From NCBI GenBank assembly GCA_949752745.1, contig OX457028.1, positions 26,231,458 through 26,295,457 on the forward strand: 64,000 nt of DNA, written 5' to 3'. A program made the position numbers and the translations under genes. Under the pieces are notes generated by a model. It was given only the letters and a program-made list of their open reading frames with translations. It made no database searches and was not told the DNA's origin. How positions within the stretch are numbered: the stretch's first letter is position 1; each line of letters starts with the position of its first letter. Below are positions 39,401 to 45,880 of this stretch, one piece after another. Origin of the DNA: Protula sp. h YS-2021. Its lineage: Eukaryota > Annelida > Polychaeta > Sabellida > Serpulidae.

Positions 39401-42093
39401 ATACTGACCTGAATCTTTTAGGCTACCAAAACTTTGTTGAAAAGAAAAATGAACGGCTGCTTTTCTCCACAGCCCAAGCACGGATTATAATGTCTCTATT
39501 ACGTATACAATACAAGAAGATATTCCCCATTGTCTGCGGTGGTGGGTGGTGGAGGGGGAGGGGGGTAAATGATGCCCTAACTACGAATTCCATCAAGAAT
39601 ACGAGCGAAGGATCCAGCATAAATTTTTGGGACATCCTGTCCCCGTAACTTTGAAAAATCCGGTGACTGGTGGGAAAATTGAGGAACCGGAGGAATATGG
39701 GCGAAGCAACTTTTATATTTCAAACTTTCGAGCAAACAAACACACAGTGAGTATTTATTTTGCTATTAGTTTGCTACTGCCTTTAAATTAATTTATATTT
39801 TTTCTCTTCTGTTGCCAGAACAAACAGGACCAGAGCTGAAACAACGCCATCAAATTCATGTATCTTTAAGTCATTCAAAGGCGTGGCGGTTAGTAGCTTT
39901 TTTTTCACCCGCTCCAAGGATCTGCAATCAGCCCTTTACGCCCCGCCTCCCCCCTCCCCCCCCCCCCCCCCACAAGGCCCAGAAGAGAAACAAGGCAGAC
40001 GACCAACCTTCGCTCTTCATGATGTTGTACACGTCCGTGACGACTTTGTAGCTAGTTTCATTCCTGAACGCGTGCGACCACACCTGGATCAGCTCACACA
40101 TCTTCCCTCGTACGGGATCCACTTTTTTCTGTAACACAAACACGAGGCTTGACTACAAGAGTCGGCCAATGACATCTTAAAAATGCTCACTTTACCACTC
40201 AGGAATGATATGAAAATATTAGAATGTTACCAATAAGATAACAAATGTAATCAATTTAACCCCCCCCCCCCCCCACCGCGCCAACCGCACAGTAAATTTA
40301 AAAAAAAAAAACAAAAAAAAACACAATTATCCAAAGCAAACTTGAAACAGATTCTTAATGTCCTGATACCGCTGAAAAACGACCCAACGTGACCAGAAAA
40401 GACTTCCCCATCCCCCCCCCCCCCCCCCCATCAATGCAACCCATACCACCAACCCGGAACGAAGCCCACCTGAGAGACTGGGTGCGTCAGGGTTTCTACC
40501 TCTTACGGGCTATTTTTTAACGTCTCTCTGAAAGGCCCCCAGACATATCAAGGTTCCACCATCCGTCTTGCTTTGAGAAATGCCAAAGTTGTTAATTTAC
40601 TTTCCCAAAGTTTTCTGCGTGTTATTTACCTGTGATGTTTCCTTGAAAAAATCCATGAATTCTTTGGTGGCGATTTCATTATGAATGTCTGTCCCACAAT
40701 TCTTCACAATGGATTCCAGGACCTGCACCAATCAGAAAGCGTCTCACATGCCGCTGCGCTTAAATCACACGCACGAAGCTTGACAGAAATATCTTTAAAA
40801 GCCTATGTCGTCGAATACAGCGTTGTGCTGGATAAATTAGTGCACTATGTATTTTATAATTCGTGGTTCGAGAAAAACAAAATTAGGCAAAAAAAAAATA
40901 ATAATAATAATAACTAATAATAAATAGAACAACAGAAAATTCTACTTTCACTTATTGCTGTAATGATATTGCGTATCCACTCAGTTGGAGTGATCAAGGT
41001 GTCCGGCCCACTAATTCCCATCTACGTCACCTCCCAAACGTATGGAACACATTGTCCACACTTATTCATTAGTTTTCTATGGTTGTGCTTATGTATATAT
41101 ATGCTGGGTAATGATTTTCCGTTATGAGGAGAGTACGCCACTATTAAACTATTATAGCATATTATTCTGTAGTTAATTTATATATTTTTAATGCCAACTA
41201 AATATATCAAACTTTTGAGCCGTATTGCAACTTATTTACATGTAACAAAAAGAGATTAGTACCTGAAGGGCAAACATTGCCACGTGCGGATTGTCATTGG
41301 TGATTTTTCTTTTTATGGCGCTGACGGCATACTTTGCTCTGAACAAAGATACACGCACATGCAGTATGTATATTTATGCCATAATTTTGATTCAAACTAA
41401 AAAATAATGTGTAGGTTTCCACTTATAGATAAGATTAATTTGCTTCATTAAAAATAATTTTTAGCGTTCATAAAGATATGGGCATTTTAGGTTGTCTACG
41501 TTCAGAGTTATTGTCTTACGATTCGGGTCTGTTGTTTAACTATCTCTGGTTCAGAACTCCAGACAAGCTTAAGTTCATAATTCTAATTTCACTAACACGT
41601 CATCGGAAAATAAAACCTGTCGAACCTATCGTTTTTTCGTTATAACTTTTTTTTCTGCTTTATCTACGCAACAGCTTATATACATCACAGAGTATCGAGC
41701 TCATCTTACGTTGCATCACCCTGTCTGATGGCGTCACATATCTGGAGGATAGAATCCCAATCCGGTTCTAGCAACAGCTGGCTCGTCGCTTTCTCTGCAA
41801 CGCAAAACAATTCCCAGTCAATAAATGACTAAACAATTAAAGAAACAATAACGCGCGTAATGATTTAACAAATTCCTTGATAATTTATATCTGCGATCTG
41901 TTACCTATTTTTACCACCCGGTCATTTAATTCGAACCATTTTTACGCAATGCAGGCCAACGACTTTTCCCTTAATGCTAGGTACAAACTCTTGCTATTGC
42001 ATAACTTATCTTTAACATCGCATATCCATTCACTTATTTCTGCGAGTACTTACCCAAACTTCTATCAAACACGGTGGTTTTACTACTGAACAT
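14490..42093 (-). CDS. HGS: Hrs/HGS, ESCRT-0 subunit (16 exons, 820 aa)
   Basis: Sixteen exons join in phase (coding lengths sum to 2463 nt) into an Hrs orthologue. Family role: with STAM it forms ESCRT-0 on early endosomes, binds PI3P and ubiquitinated cargo, recruits clathrin and starts sorting into multivesicular bodies. Domains by residue: VHS about 5-139; FYVE about 155-221 with WxxD, CxxC, R(K)HHCR and RVC motifs; UIM about 258-276 ([18 protein letters not shown]); the [13 protein letters not shown] motif near 320; helical/coiled-coil STAM-binding core about 385-535; Pro/Gly/Gln-rich tail; C-terminal LISFD clathrin box. Human HGS is 777 aa, so length is normal. Introns 5 and 15 (9.4 and 6.8 kb) are full of transposons. 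Splice sites are GT-AG; donors of exons 5 (GTTGGT) and 13 (GTTCGT) are weak. Confidence 0.95.
16564..17262 (+). mobile_element. Helentron-like family 2, copy 1
   Basis: About 700 bp. The left end has ACCCAGCCGAGTTACC after a short CATGTCC/GGACATG hairpin. The right end is a hairpin with arms of CCCAG plus CCGAC against GTCGG, and the CGGCTGGG word is inverse to the left end in copy 3. The core has about three diverged units of 150-170 bp (CCACC-TTTCGGC, GCGTAACATC-AAACGATTGGAG). Copies 2 and 3 lie at 29024 and 50585. Confidence 0.65.
17416..18047 (+). mobile_element. Helentron-like family 1, short copy
   Basis: Starts TTCCCACTTGCAAAC (17420-17434). The inverse word is at 18002-18012, the hairpin TTTCGCTACGTGTAGCGAAA at 18018-18037, and CTAG at 18044-18047. 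It has roughly one core unit instead of 26, and otherwise matches the 5789-10191 element. This copy defines the family ends independently of the array. Confidence 0.75.
18090..18545 (+). repeat. ~140-bp tandem units
   Basis: Diverged units containing CTCA(A/C)ACC(A)AAA, ATAAAA and GTAGGAGGAATGCATTT recur at about 18100, 18228, 18372 and 18518, with a further piece at 19309. They seem to be the core of another element, interrupted by the insertion starting near 18556. Confidence 0.55.
18556..19307 (+). mobile_element. Helentron-like family with ~170-bp core units
   Basis: Left edge GTCCCCCGCC; right edge a perfect hairpin AGTCCCCC-GGC-GGGGGACT (19288-19306), whose right arm is inverse to the left edge. 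In between are about 3.6 tandem units of 168-172 bp marked by CATTTACAATACCGA-CTT, at about 18664, 18834, 19004 and 19171. Same plan as families 1 and 2 with unrelated sequence. Confidence 0.6.
19871..20212. other. intron sequence between elements
   Basis: G-rich run (19871-19920), then AT-rich sequence. Probably includes the right end of the Tc1 copy, but I could not match its terminal repeats. Confidence 0.35.
20213..21121 (-). pseudogene. Tc1-like transposase remnant with internal deletion
   Basis: The N-terminal part (21121-20846) reads [15 protein letters not shown], then a helix-turn-helix ([20 protein letters not shown]) and a basic [10 protein letters not shown] linker. The C-terminal part (20647-20213) has [12 protein letters not shown], the second catalytic Asp, and [12 protein letters not shown], where the family has N-P-I-E-H-L-W-D: the third acidic residue is Lys. 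Between them are a stop, a frame change and a deletion that joins the AANHGRAQW region directly to GGGSIMVWG, removing the segment with the first catalytic Asp. It lies in HGS intron 15 in the gene's sense orientation. Terminal repeats were not found. Confidence 0.88.
21122..21500. other. intron 15 proximal part
   Basis: AT-rich intron sequence next to the exon 15 donor. No element or gene is recognised. Confidence 0.4.
21501..22113 (-). CDS. HGS: HGS exon 15 (Pro/Gly-rich tail)
   Basis: Residues 543-746 plus one base. Begins [20 protein letters not shown]; the GSAEGSPMH block corresponds to GSVEGSPMH in human Hrs. The rest is low-complexity Pro, Gly, Met and Gln. Acceptor ACTTGCAG, donor CAGA|GTAAGT. 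Confidence 0.93.
22320..22460 (-). repeat. tandemly repeated exon 14/intron 14 junction
   Basis: Four units of about 33-35 bp, each (minus strand) ATGGCCTACAAC-like, then (G/A)TAAGTACCTGTCAGTAC. Only the unit at the real exon end keeps GTAAGT. The copies at about 22345 and 22380 read ATAAGT and ATAAAT, and a third is further diverged. Confidence 0.75.
22449..22604 (-). CDS. HGS: HGS exon 14 (coiled coil end)
   Basis: Fifty-two codons, residues 491-542, with [20 protein letters not shown] and a Met/Gln/Arg/Glu-rich helix. Donor AAT|GTAAGT. The junction sequence is repeated several times just inside the intron (22320-22460). Confidence 0.94.
22605..23988 (-). other. HGS: HGS introns 13 and 12 around exon 13
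   Basis: Intron 13 (22605-22903) shows nothing. Intron 12 (23041-23988) holds two to three copies of a dispersed repeat marked GACGTTGCACA-C-TACAATATATA-TTTTCACTGC followed by GAACTCGTCTGGACAAA, at 23390-23545, 23575-23700 and from 23755. Relatives lie at 16280-16460 and 18598-18650. Confidence 0.55.
22904..23040 (-). CDS. HGS: HGS exon 13 (coiled coil)
   Basis: Residues 445-490: [20 protein letters not shown], then [14 protein letters not shown], a charged heptad-rich helix matching the Hrs coiled coil. Donor ATG|GTTCGT is non-consensus; the phase-0 join to exon 14 gives RQIQM-AQKLE, as in the family. Confidence 0.92.
23989..24214 (-). CDS. HGS: HGS exon 12 (helical domain)
   Basis: Residues 370-444 plus one base. 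Contains [33 protein letters not shown] and MHPQLLKCV, the conserved Hrs helical region that pairs with STAM. Acceptor TTAATTTTAG, donor A|GTGAGT. Confidence 0.95.
24215..24731 (-). other. HGS: HGS intron 11 with pogo/Tigger-like fragment
   Basis: Has a G-run at 24418-24440. Words such as GTTATAACAACA, GATATAACGACA and GGTCCCTCGCTATAACAACC (24590-24660) resemble ends of pogo/Tigger-type DNA transposons. Similar words occur at 32700-33100. A paired end was not found. Confidence 0.35.
24732..24923 (-). CDS. HGS: HGS exon 11
   Basis: Sixty-four codons, residues 306-369. Contains [14 protein letters not shown], a near-identical landmark of metazoan Hrs, then a Thr/Ser/Ala-rich stretch. Acceptor TTCTTGTAG, donor GAG|GTGCGC. 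Confidence 0.94.
25307..25381 (-). CDS. HGS: HGS exon 10 (low-complexity linker)
   Basis: Twenty-five codons, residues 281-305, starting [17 protein letters not shown]. Weakly conserved, like the Ser/Pro linker after the UIM in other Hrs proteins. Chosen because the phases match both neighbours and the sites are good (acceptor TTTTGCAG, donor GCA|GTGAGT). Confidence 0.85.
25382..27145 (-). other. HGS: HGS intron 9
   Basis: No gene. Its middle holds the purine-only microsatellite at 26216-26450; the rest is unclassified AT-rich sequence. The apparent Ser/Leu/Pro or Arg/Glu/Gly reading frames here are translations of the microsatellite. Confidence 0.6.
26216..26450. repeat. polypurine microsatellite (GA)n/(GGGA)n
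   Basis: About 230 bp almost purely purine on the plus strand: GAGGG and GAGGA words, a (GA)n run near 26287-26312, then (GGGA)n with GGAGGA interruptions to 26445. It lies in HGS intron 9, so the HGS pre-mRNA carries the pyrimidine strand. Confidence 0.95.
27146..27244 (-). CDS. HGS: HGS exon 9 (UIM)
   Basis: Residues 248-280. [18 protein letters not shown] is a textbook ubiquitin-interacting motif (acidic patch, then LxxAxxxS). Both junctions are between codons: acceptor TTTTCAG, donor GAG|GTATGT. Confidence 0.95.
27575..27653 (-). CDS. HGS: HGS exon 8 (FYVE-UIM linker)
   Basis: Residues 221-247, including [20 protein letters not shown], matching the Hrs linker (human LPPEYLTSPLSQQSQ). 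Acceptor TTGTAG, donor CAG|GTATGG. Confidence 0.9.
28936..29022. repeat. (TAA)n(TA)n microsatellite
   Basis: ATA trinucleotides from about 28936, then pure TA dinucleotides from about 28960 to 29021. It directly abuts the left end of the Helentron-like family 2 copy. Confidence 0.95.
29024..29712 (+). mobile_element. Helentron-like family 2, copy 2
   Basis: Starts AACAAGCATGCACAAGGACATGACC directly after the TA microsatellite in altered form and runs to ACATACATTTAAGCCCCC. It lacks the terminal hairpin of copies 1 and 3. The core units with GCGTAA(C/T)ATC and ACGATTGGAGTAAAACTG are intact. Confidence 0.6.
29749..29873 (-). CDS. HGS: HGS exon 7 (FYVE core)
   Basis: Residues 180-220 plus two bases of 221. 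Starts [17 protein letters not shown] and includes [13 protein letters not shown], supplying the basic PI3P-binding motif and the remaining zinc-binding cysteines. Acceptor TTGACAG, donor AA|GTAAGC. Confidence 0.96.
29985..30475. repeat. (CT)n microsatellites in HGS intron 6
   Basis: Two pyrimidine tracts: about 29989-30028, and about 30304-30470 with CTTCCTCGTTTC interruptions. The second lies 30 bp from exon 6 on its donor side (minus strand reads GA). Apparent Ser/Leu or Arg/Glu proteins here are artefacts. Confidence 0.95.
30505..30626 (-). CDS. HGS: HGS exon 6 (linker and FYVE start)
   Basis: Residues 139-179, [20 protein letters not shown] then [14 protein letters not shown]. It has the FYVE WxxD box and first Cys pair (C166, C169) and ends FNRK, so the R(K)HHCR motif spans the next junction. 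Donor AAG|GTGCGT. Confidence 0.95.
30645..30910 (+). repeat. ~60-bp tandem repeat after exon 6
   Basis: Units alternate ACAGAACTGATACCCT(T/A)CAAAA and AATAAAACTGGAACCTTACAACACAATGTC in shortened, diverged copies, about four to five times, starting 20 bp from the exon 6 acceptor. Confidence 0.75.
31418..31460 (-). CDS. candidate alternative first exon A of HGS
   Basis: ATG-led frame [14 protein letters not shown] ends G|GTAAAT in the same phase as the exon 5 donor, so it would join in frame to exon 6 (giving ...[12 protein letters not shown]). There is no obvious upstream acceptor, as expected of a first exon. The product would keep FYVE and UIM and lack VHS. Not supported by homology; chance is quite possible. 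Confidence 0.25.
31562..31592. repeat. short hairpin
   Basis: TGCTATATGTGTAG and CTACATATAGCA form an inverted repeat with a T-rich loop. No context to assign a role. Confidence 0.6.
32104..32486. mobile_element. 383-bp MITE, 4-bp target duplication
   Basis: Imperfect terminal inverted repeats of about 50 bp start TAGGCTATTCC and include AATCGAATGTCACAGAAATC. CTGG flanks both ends (32100-32103, 32487-32490). The interior is non-coding and A-rich. In HGS intron 5. Confidence 0.8.
33425..33470 (-). CDS. candidate alternative first exon B of HGS
   Basis: ATG-led [15 protein letters not shown] ends G|GTAAGG, a strong donor in phase with exon 6 (joined product ...[13 protein letters not shown]). 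Like candidate A it would yield a VHS-less Hrs. It could instead be the first exon of an unseen nested gene. No homologue recognised. Confidence 0.3.
34960..35715 (-). repeat. family 1 satellite fragment, inverted
   Basis: Four to five degraded units of the 139-bp satellite in reverse orientation (TAACCGTTTTCGAGATAATAG, TTCCGGTTTTTGACCTTG, GTAACGTTG), with indels. A SINE is inserted at 35110. Confidence 0.8.
35110..35305 (+). mobile_element. tRNA-derived SINE with 13-bp target duplication
   Basis: tRNA-like head with A-box GGTTAGCTCAGTCGGTAGAGC and B-box GGTTCGAAACC, a body with CGGAATTCAAAA, and an A-rich tail. AAGGTCACCAAGG is duplicated at 35097-35109 and 35306-35318. Inserted into a unit of the inverted satellite, so younger than it. 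The anticodon arm pairs poorly, so a functional tRNA gene is unlikely. Confidence 0.88.
35707..37712 (+). mobile_element. Helentron-like family 3 with ~155-bp core
   Basis: The left part has ACAAGCCACCATC and CTCCAACCGG; the right part ends AAGACCTGGTTGGGGCTAA, with inverse CCAACC/GGTTGG words. The core is three units about 155 bp apart (36050, 36206, 36358) with GACCTTTGACCCAAGGTCA and TTGAGATATGGTGTC. It is split by the hAT element at 36643. Boundaries are approximate. Confidence 0.55.
36643..37585. mobile_element. hAT-type non-autonomous element
   Basis: Ends CAGGGTTGG and the inverse of CACGGTTGG are flanked by a perfect 8-bp duplication CTGTTAAC (36635-36642, 37586-37593). GGGAAGAAA/TTTCTTCCC words are repeated at both ends. 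No transposase frame inside. The 8-bp duplication and CA(G/C)GGTTGG ends are typical of hAT. Confidence 0.88.
37713..38334. other. intron 5 sequence, unassigned
   Basis: AT-rich sequence with GCGAAA and TTTCGC words around 38220-38320; otherwise nothing recognised. Confidence 0.35.
38335..38900 (-). mobile_element. family 1 Helentron-like fragment, inverted
   Basis: Three degraded 139-bp-type units in reverse (TATGTAACGTTGTT at about 38342, 38475 and 38611), followed by sequence inverse to the left part of the 17420 element (GTCACGTGACCTTTGACC, GTACGTTTTATATGTTCAA). Neither terminus is intact. Confidence 0.65.
40008..40128 (-). CDS. HGS: HGS exon 5 (end of VHS)
   Basis: Residues 99-138 plus the first base of 139, with [18 protein letters not shown], the last VHS helix. 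Donor G|GTTGGT is unusual but is the only choice that joins in phase to the FYVE exon 9.4 kb away. The downstream intron sequence is very C-rich on the plus strand. Confidence 0.92.
40630..40722 (-). CDS. HGS: HGS exon 4 (VHS)
   Basis: Thirty-one codons, residues 68-98, beginning [18 protein letters not shown], the VHS ESVVKNCG signature. Both junctions fall between codons: acceptor GGTGCAG, donor CAG|GTAAAT. Confidence 0.95.
41263..41338 (-). CDS. HGS: HGS exon 3 (VHS)
   Basis: Residues 42-67, [11 protein letters not shown] and [10 protein letters not shown], matching VHS helices 3-4 of Hrs/STAM/GGA proteins. Acceptor TTGTTCAG, donor CAG|GTACTA, ending at a codon boundary. Confidence 0.95.
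41710..41794 (-). CDS. HGS: HGS exon 2 (VHS)
   Basis: Residues 14-42, including [20 protein letters not shown], the most conserved start of the Hrs VHS domain. Acceptor TTGCAG; donor AC|GTAAGA leaves codon 42 split after two bases. Confidence 0.95.
42054..42093 (-). CDS. HGS: HGS exon 1 (start codon)
   Basis: Encodes [13 protein letters not shown] and the first base of codon 14. The ATG (42093-42091) aligns with the N-terminus of the family (human begins MGRGSGTFERLL). Donor GG|GTAAGT is strong. The preceding sequence on the minus strand is probable 5' UTR; no core promoter motif stands out. Confidence 0.88.
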
Positions 42094-44789
42094 TGTCCTC
42101 ACTTTCCCAAATATCTGTCAAAAACAAAATGTTTAAAATGAGCCATAACATCAATTAATTGGTACATTAAGATTCCGCTGTCGCTCAACGATTGGAGACT
42201 ACAGACCATCACAGATATGAAGGTAACCAAAAAACGTGAGCATAAACAAAACGTTTGAGTGTGAACTGATTTTAAATCATAACCGGAAAAACATATCACT
42301 GCGTTGTTTGCACTCGTTATTACTGGCAAGCAGTGCATCTGCTTCAATGATTTAAATTAGAAAATATGGAATTAAATTTATTAAAGAAGGCAGGCAACAC
42401 CATAAGAGGTACACATCTAAAGTATGGTGATGCACGAGTTTGCAATCATGTTTTGACATAATAATGGGTCACACGTTCTCCAATCTGTGTCAAATACAAT
42501 AGCAACCGGCGAGCTCAGCCAAGGCATAACTCCACCAAATTTGAAGCTGATCCGACGTTTCATCTGCAGTTACAGCGATGACGCGTTTTCATGCTTAGAC
42601 GCCATATGACGTCATACACGATATACATTGCGAACCCTCTCGGACGAAGGTGTCAAAACTTTATTGGAATGTGGGAAAATATATTCCCAAACACTATTAT
42701 TATAATGGCTTTCTAACACAAAAGGAGCGCTATATCTTTATTTCAAAGTGATTTTGATGCATTTCTCCATTGACTTCTATGTGTGTGAGTTTCTCTGCTC
42801 CTACGTTTCTCCCCCTAAAACTGCAGTCTTTTTTTTTTTGCGTAAATCTCGTAGACGAAACTGTACACCCGCTTATTACAAAATTTATTTTCACTTTTTC
42901 TTGCAATAAACAGTGCTGCCTGTATGTAAACAAATGCCAAATATTGCGGAAGGTTTGTGGTTATTTCAATATTCTTTTAAGAAAACGTAACACAGAGGTT
43001 GCATATCATTGCCATAATACTTTCAAGACGCTTACCAAACGATAACAGGTTGTCCAGCGACTCGGCGAAGGAAAAAATAAGGAAAGCCCCCAAAAATAAG
43101 GAAAATCGACTCATAAAATAAGGAAAAAATAAGGAGCTTTACACCAGTGTAAAATAAGCAACCAACATTTTTTTGGTGTTTAACGTCCTGTTCACCAACT
43201 ATACCTCGTAACATGATTTGTTACGCGAGCTGTATCACTCAACATTCCGTACAACATTATAGCTGAGCATAATGTGGAACAACTTTATTGCTTTAGAAAG
43301 TTAAACATGCTACATAAACAGAGCATTGTCATATACAAAACAATTTTAAAGATTGCATGATAGATGTTATAGGTTATTTATCACTTCCATAATGTATCAA
43401 ACACTCGTCCATAAAGGCAGCGATATTTTTAATTGCATAGACGACACTACCGATTAGCGAACCAGCCCTACCTCTACCAAAAGTAGCCTAATTTCTGCAT
43501 ACGTATTTTATGAATTGCCCCTAATCGGCTTATTTTATTGAAAAATACTTACAAAATAACCATTACAATGTCGCTTAAATTGTCAAATGATCAATTAAAA
43601 CTCCTTTAAGCTCATGCATGGTCAAAAAGAAAACTGCTACAAATAACTGCTGCTATGGATATACTACCAATTGTACCAATTAACTTTAGTAAATTTATCC
43701 AGTATAAAAACTTAAAGTATATTACTGCTATTAATCTGATTTCACTCAGTAATACTAAGTAAGTAATTGATGAAACACGAACTATGGTAAAGAAAATAAA
43801 TGCTTAAAATAATTGCTATGTAAGTAATACCAGTCATTATCAATACAATTCAGAAAATTATGCAACTCTCAAAGCACTGTATGTACACCGATTCAGTTTC
43901 AATCTTCTTCAGCAAATTTAAGCATTTTCAAAACTCCTATACTGTATGTGCTATTTACCTGATTTTAACCAGTAAAACCCACCAGAAAGACTTCAAAATG
44001 TTACAAATGCACTTTAATAACAATATCTACAGACACTTTATAAAGTACAAAAAAACGTCTGATACTGTAACTGCTATTCATCTGATTTCACTCAGTTACA
44101 CCCACCAGACGTACATCAACGGAAGCATAAAACCTCTTCTTGCCCCCATGGTCGAGTTTTCTTATTTCAACCTTTGTTTGCTCTCCAATCATTAACTCGT
44201 CATTGTCCAACTGATTTTCGCGGCTTCAGATGTCTATCAGATGTAGCTTGTGTCCTGCTATAACTTCAAAGTGAGGTGGATGCAAGAAATGTGACAGGAA
44301 AGCCAAACTGTGCTTTTCGCTGTATAACAAATGGACCACAGGAGCTTGTGTTTGGAATAACTTGAGAAATTCCTGGAAAGGGGGAATGACTGTTTGCAGA
44401 AAAAAAATCTCAGATAGTGTGGATTTCGTCTGAAGCTTCGCGCATAATCTTTTGCACGCTTAGTTTTTAAGAGGCGTGATTTCTTTTTTAGCAAACTAAG
44501 GAAATGCTTGCGAAGAAGATTCCACTGTTCCACAAACTGGGTTATAACGTCAGCATGTGTTTGCCAGAACACGTGAACACGTGTCACAGAAAAAAATCGA
44601 TATCTTTTTCTAACTGTTGAAAGGGTAATCTTCCCTTCTAGCTGAAGACAATTTGAGGAAAGAGTGGATATCAACAGCAAGTTTGTCTACCCTCTGGGAA
44701 TACTCTTCAAAACCTCAGCAAAACTGTTGTGTACCAAGTGAAGATTACAAGTCCCTATATTAACAAGTACGTATTTGTGAAACACGACC
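42094..44789. other. HGS upstream region
   Basis: Upstream of the HGS start. No clear TATA or GC-rich promoter. AATAAGGAAAA words repeat at 43070-43130. A diverged tandem repeat containing CTGCTATT-ATCTGATTTCACTCAG recurs at about 43725, 43950 and 44070. No supported gene. Confidence 0.45.
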
Positions 44790-45175
44790 AGACCCCAACC
44801 GCCCCAAAATTCAAAGGGGTATAACCGAATCTGACCAAAAGGCACATCTGACCAAAAGTACCAAAAGGCACATCTACATGTCGTGACCTTTCATTTAAGC
44901 CTATTCTCAATGTTCTACGACTAACAGAACCGAAATATAGCGTGTACAAGCTTCTTTCCCTGAAACCCCAATTATCGCCCATTTTGGTCAATTTGACCAC
45001 TTCCGGATGACTGAATCCGACCAAAAGCACCAAAAGGCACATCTACAGGTCGAGATCTTTCATTTAAGCTAACTCTCAATGCTCTACGACCAACAGAACG
45101 GGAGATATGTCGTGTACAAAAAAGCGATGACGGACAGACACGCCAAACCTATAGGCCCCAATCCGAAGGGTTTGG
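44790..45175 (+). mobile_element. Helentron-like family 4, ~167-bp core
   Basis: Two units about 167 bp apart marked ACCAAAAGCACCAAAAGGCA, CATCTACA-GTCG and CTTTCATTTAAGC (44850 and 45015). Left word CGCCCCAAA near 44805 is inverse to TTTGGGCG near 45172. It directly abuts the family 3 copy. Classification by shared architecture only. Confidence 0.5.
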
Positions 45176-45177
45176 GC

Positions 45178-45322
45178 GTAACAAGCCACCATCGAGAACA
45201 CAGCCCCCAACCGGAAACGTCGATGAGTCGGTTGAAAATTAATGAATGATCCGAATGTGCAAAATTTCAAAGTCTTACAGTGACCTTGACCTCAAAGCCC
45301 GGTTGGGAGCTAACTAGACCAG
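45178..45322 (+). mobile_element. Helentron-like family 3, minimal copy
   Basis: Left ACAAGCCACCATCGAGA then CCCCCAACCGGAAACG, right GCCCGGTTGGGAGCTAA, so CCCAACCGG and CCGGTTGGG are inverse. Only part of one core unit (CAGTGACCTTGACCTCAAAG) remains. It shows the ends of family 3 without the array. Confidence 0.6.
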
Positions 45323-45561
45323 AAAAGCCTGCTCCTTTCAGATGGGAATCGCAAATAGTCTTATTTACGTTTGGTCCATCATTCCCCATCGCTGTCAAAT
45401 TTTGAACGTAAACATCATCGGTGTTCATTAGATAATCGAATTCGCTACCGTTTTCCCCACCTCATCGTAATGAAACGAGAACGCTCTCTTGCTTCTGTTA
45501 ACATCATAAATTAACTTTCGTAAAGTAGGGTCTCAAGCCATCAGATATCATGTAAGAAACT

Positions 45562-45880
45562 TTAGTGCGGGAAAACTTGAAATCCTGAGCAAGAGGGCAC
45601 TGAAACAGTGCTTAAAAACGTGTTCCCAACACTGTTACAGGCCCTGTAACTGAAATCAGAGGCTACCACTTTTAGATCCCAAATGATCTCTGTCTTAGTG
45701 ACGTTCGTGTTGTGATGGGTCCACGTCAGTGTTAAAGTGTTCCAAGCTGAAGTACTTGCTCCAACACCCTGAGAACTGGTTAACTGAAACAGCTTCTCTT
45801 GTCGGGGATCTGCACAGTTTGTCGAAAACGCAAATGTTTTGTCTCGGAGTGTGCACGAAGCTGCGACAGTCCACCGTTTT
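45562..45880 (-). CDS. possible terminal exon, unknown (Ig-like?)
   Basis: A minus-strand frame opens after a plausible acceptor TTTCTATAG and runs about 105 codons to a stop at 45562. Features faintly reminiscent of an Ig-like domain: CTLRDKTFAF, WNTLTLTWTHHN, then SDFSYRACNSVGNTFLSTVS (compare Y-x-C-x-A-x-N-x-x-G). An overlapping plus-strand frame exists, so this may be noise. No partner exon found upstream. Confidence 0.22.

Larger units (their letters stand above)
30627..40007 (-). other. HGS: HGS intron 5, 9.4 kb
   Basis: Holds a minisatellite of AACTGATACCCT/AACACAATGTC words (30640-30900), two candidate alternative first exons (31418-31460, 33425-33470), a 383-bp MITE, pogo-like words (32700-33100), a SINE, family 1 and family 3 Helentron-like pieces and a 943-bp hAT element. 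33480-34950 shows nothing supported. Confidence 0.75.
40129..42053 (-). other. HGS: HGS introns 1-4
   Basis: Short introns between exons 1 and 5. C-runs at 40261-40275 and 40412-40429 and A/AAT-rich runs near 40890-40920; no element recognised. Confidence 0.6.

Noticed and set aside
39235..39648. 137-codon plus-strand frame
   Set aside because: No recognisable domain and low-complexity Trp/Gly stretch; it lies in HGS intron 5 antisense with no splice context.
44258..44680. 140-codon minus-strand frame
   Set aside because: Composition looks random (Lys/Arg/Phe/Ser-rich from AT-rich DNA), with no domain or homologue recognised.
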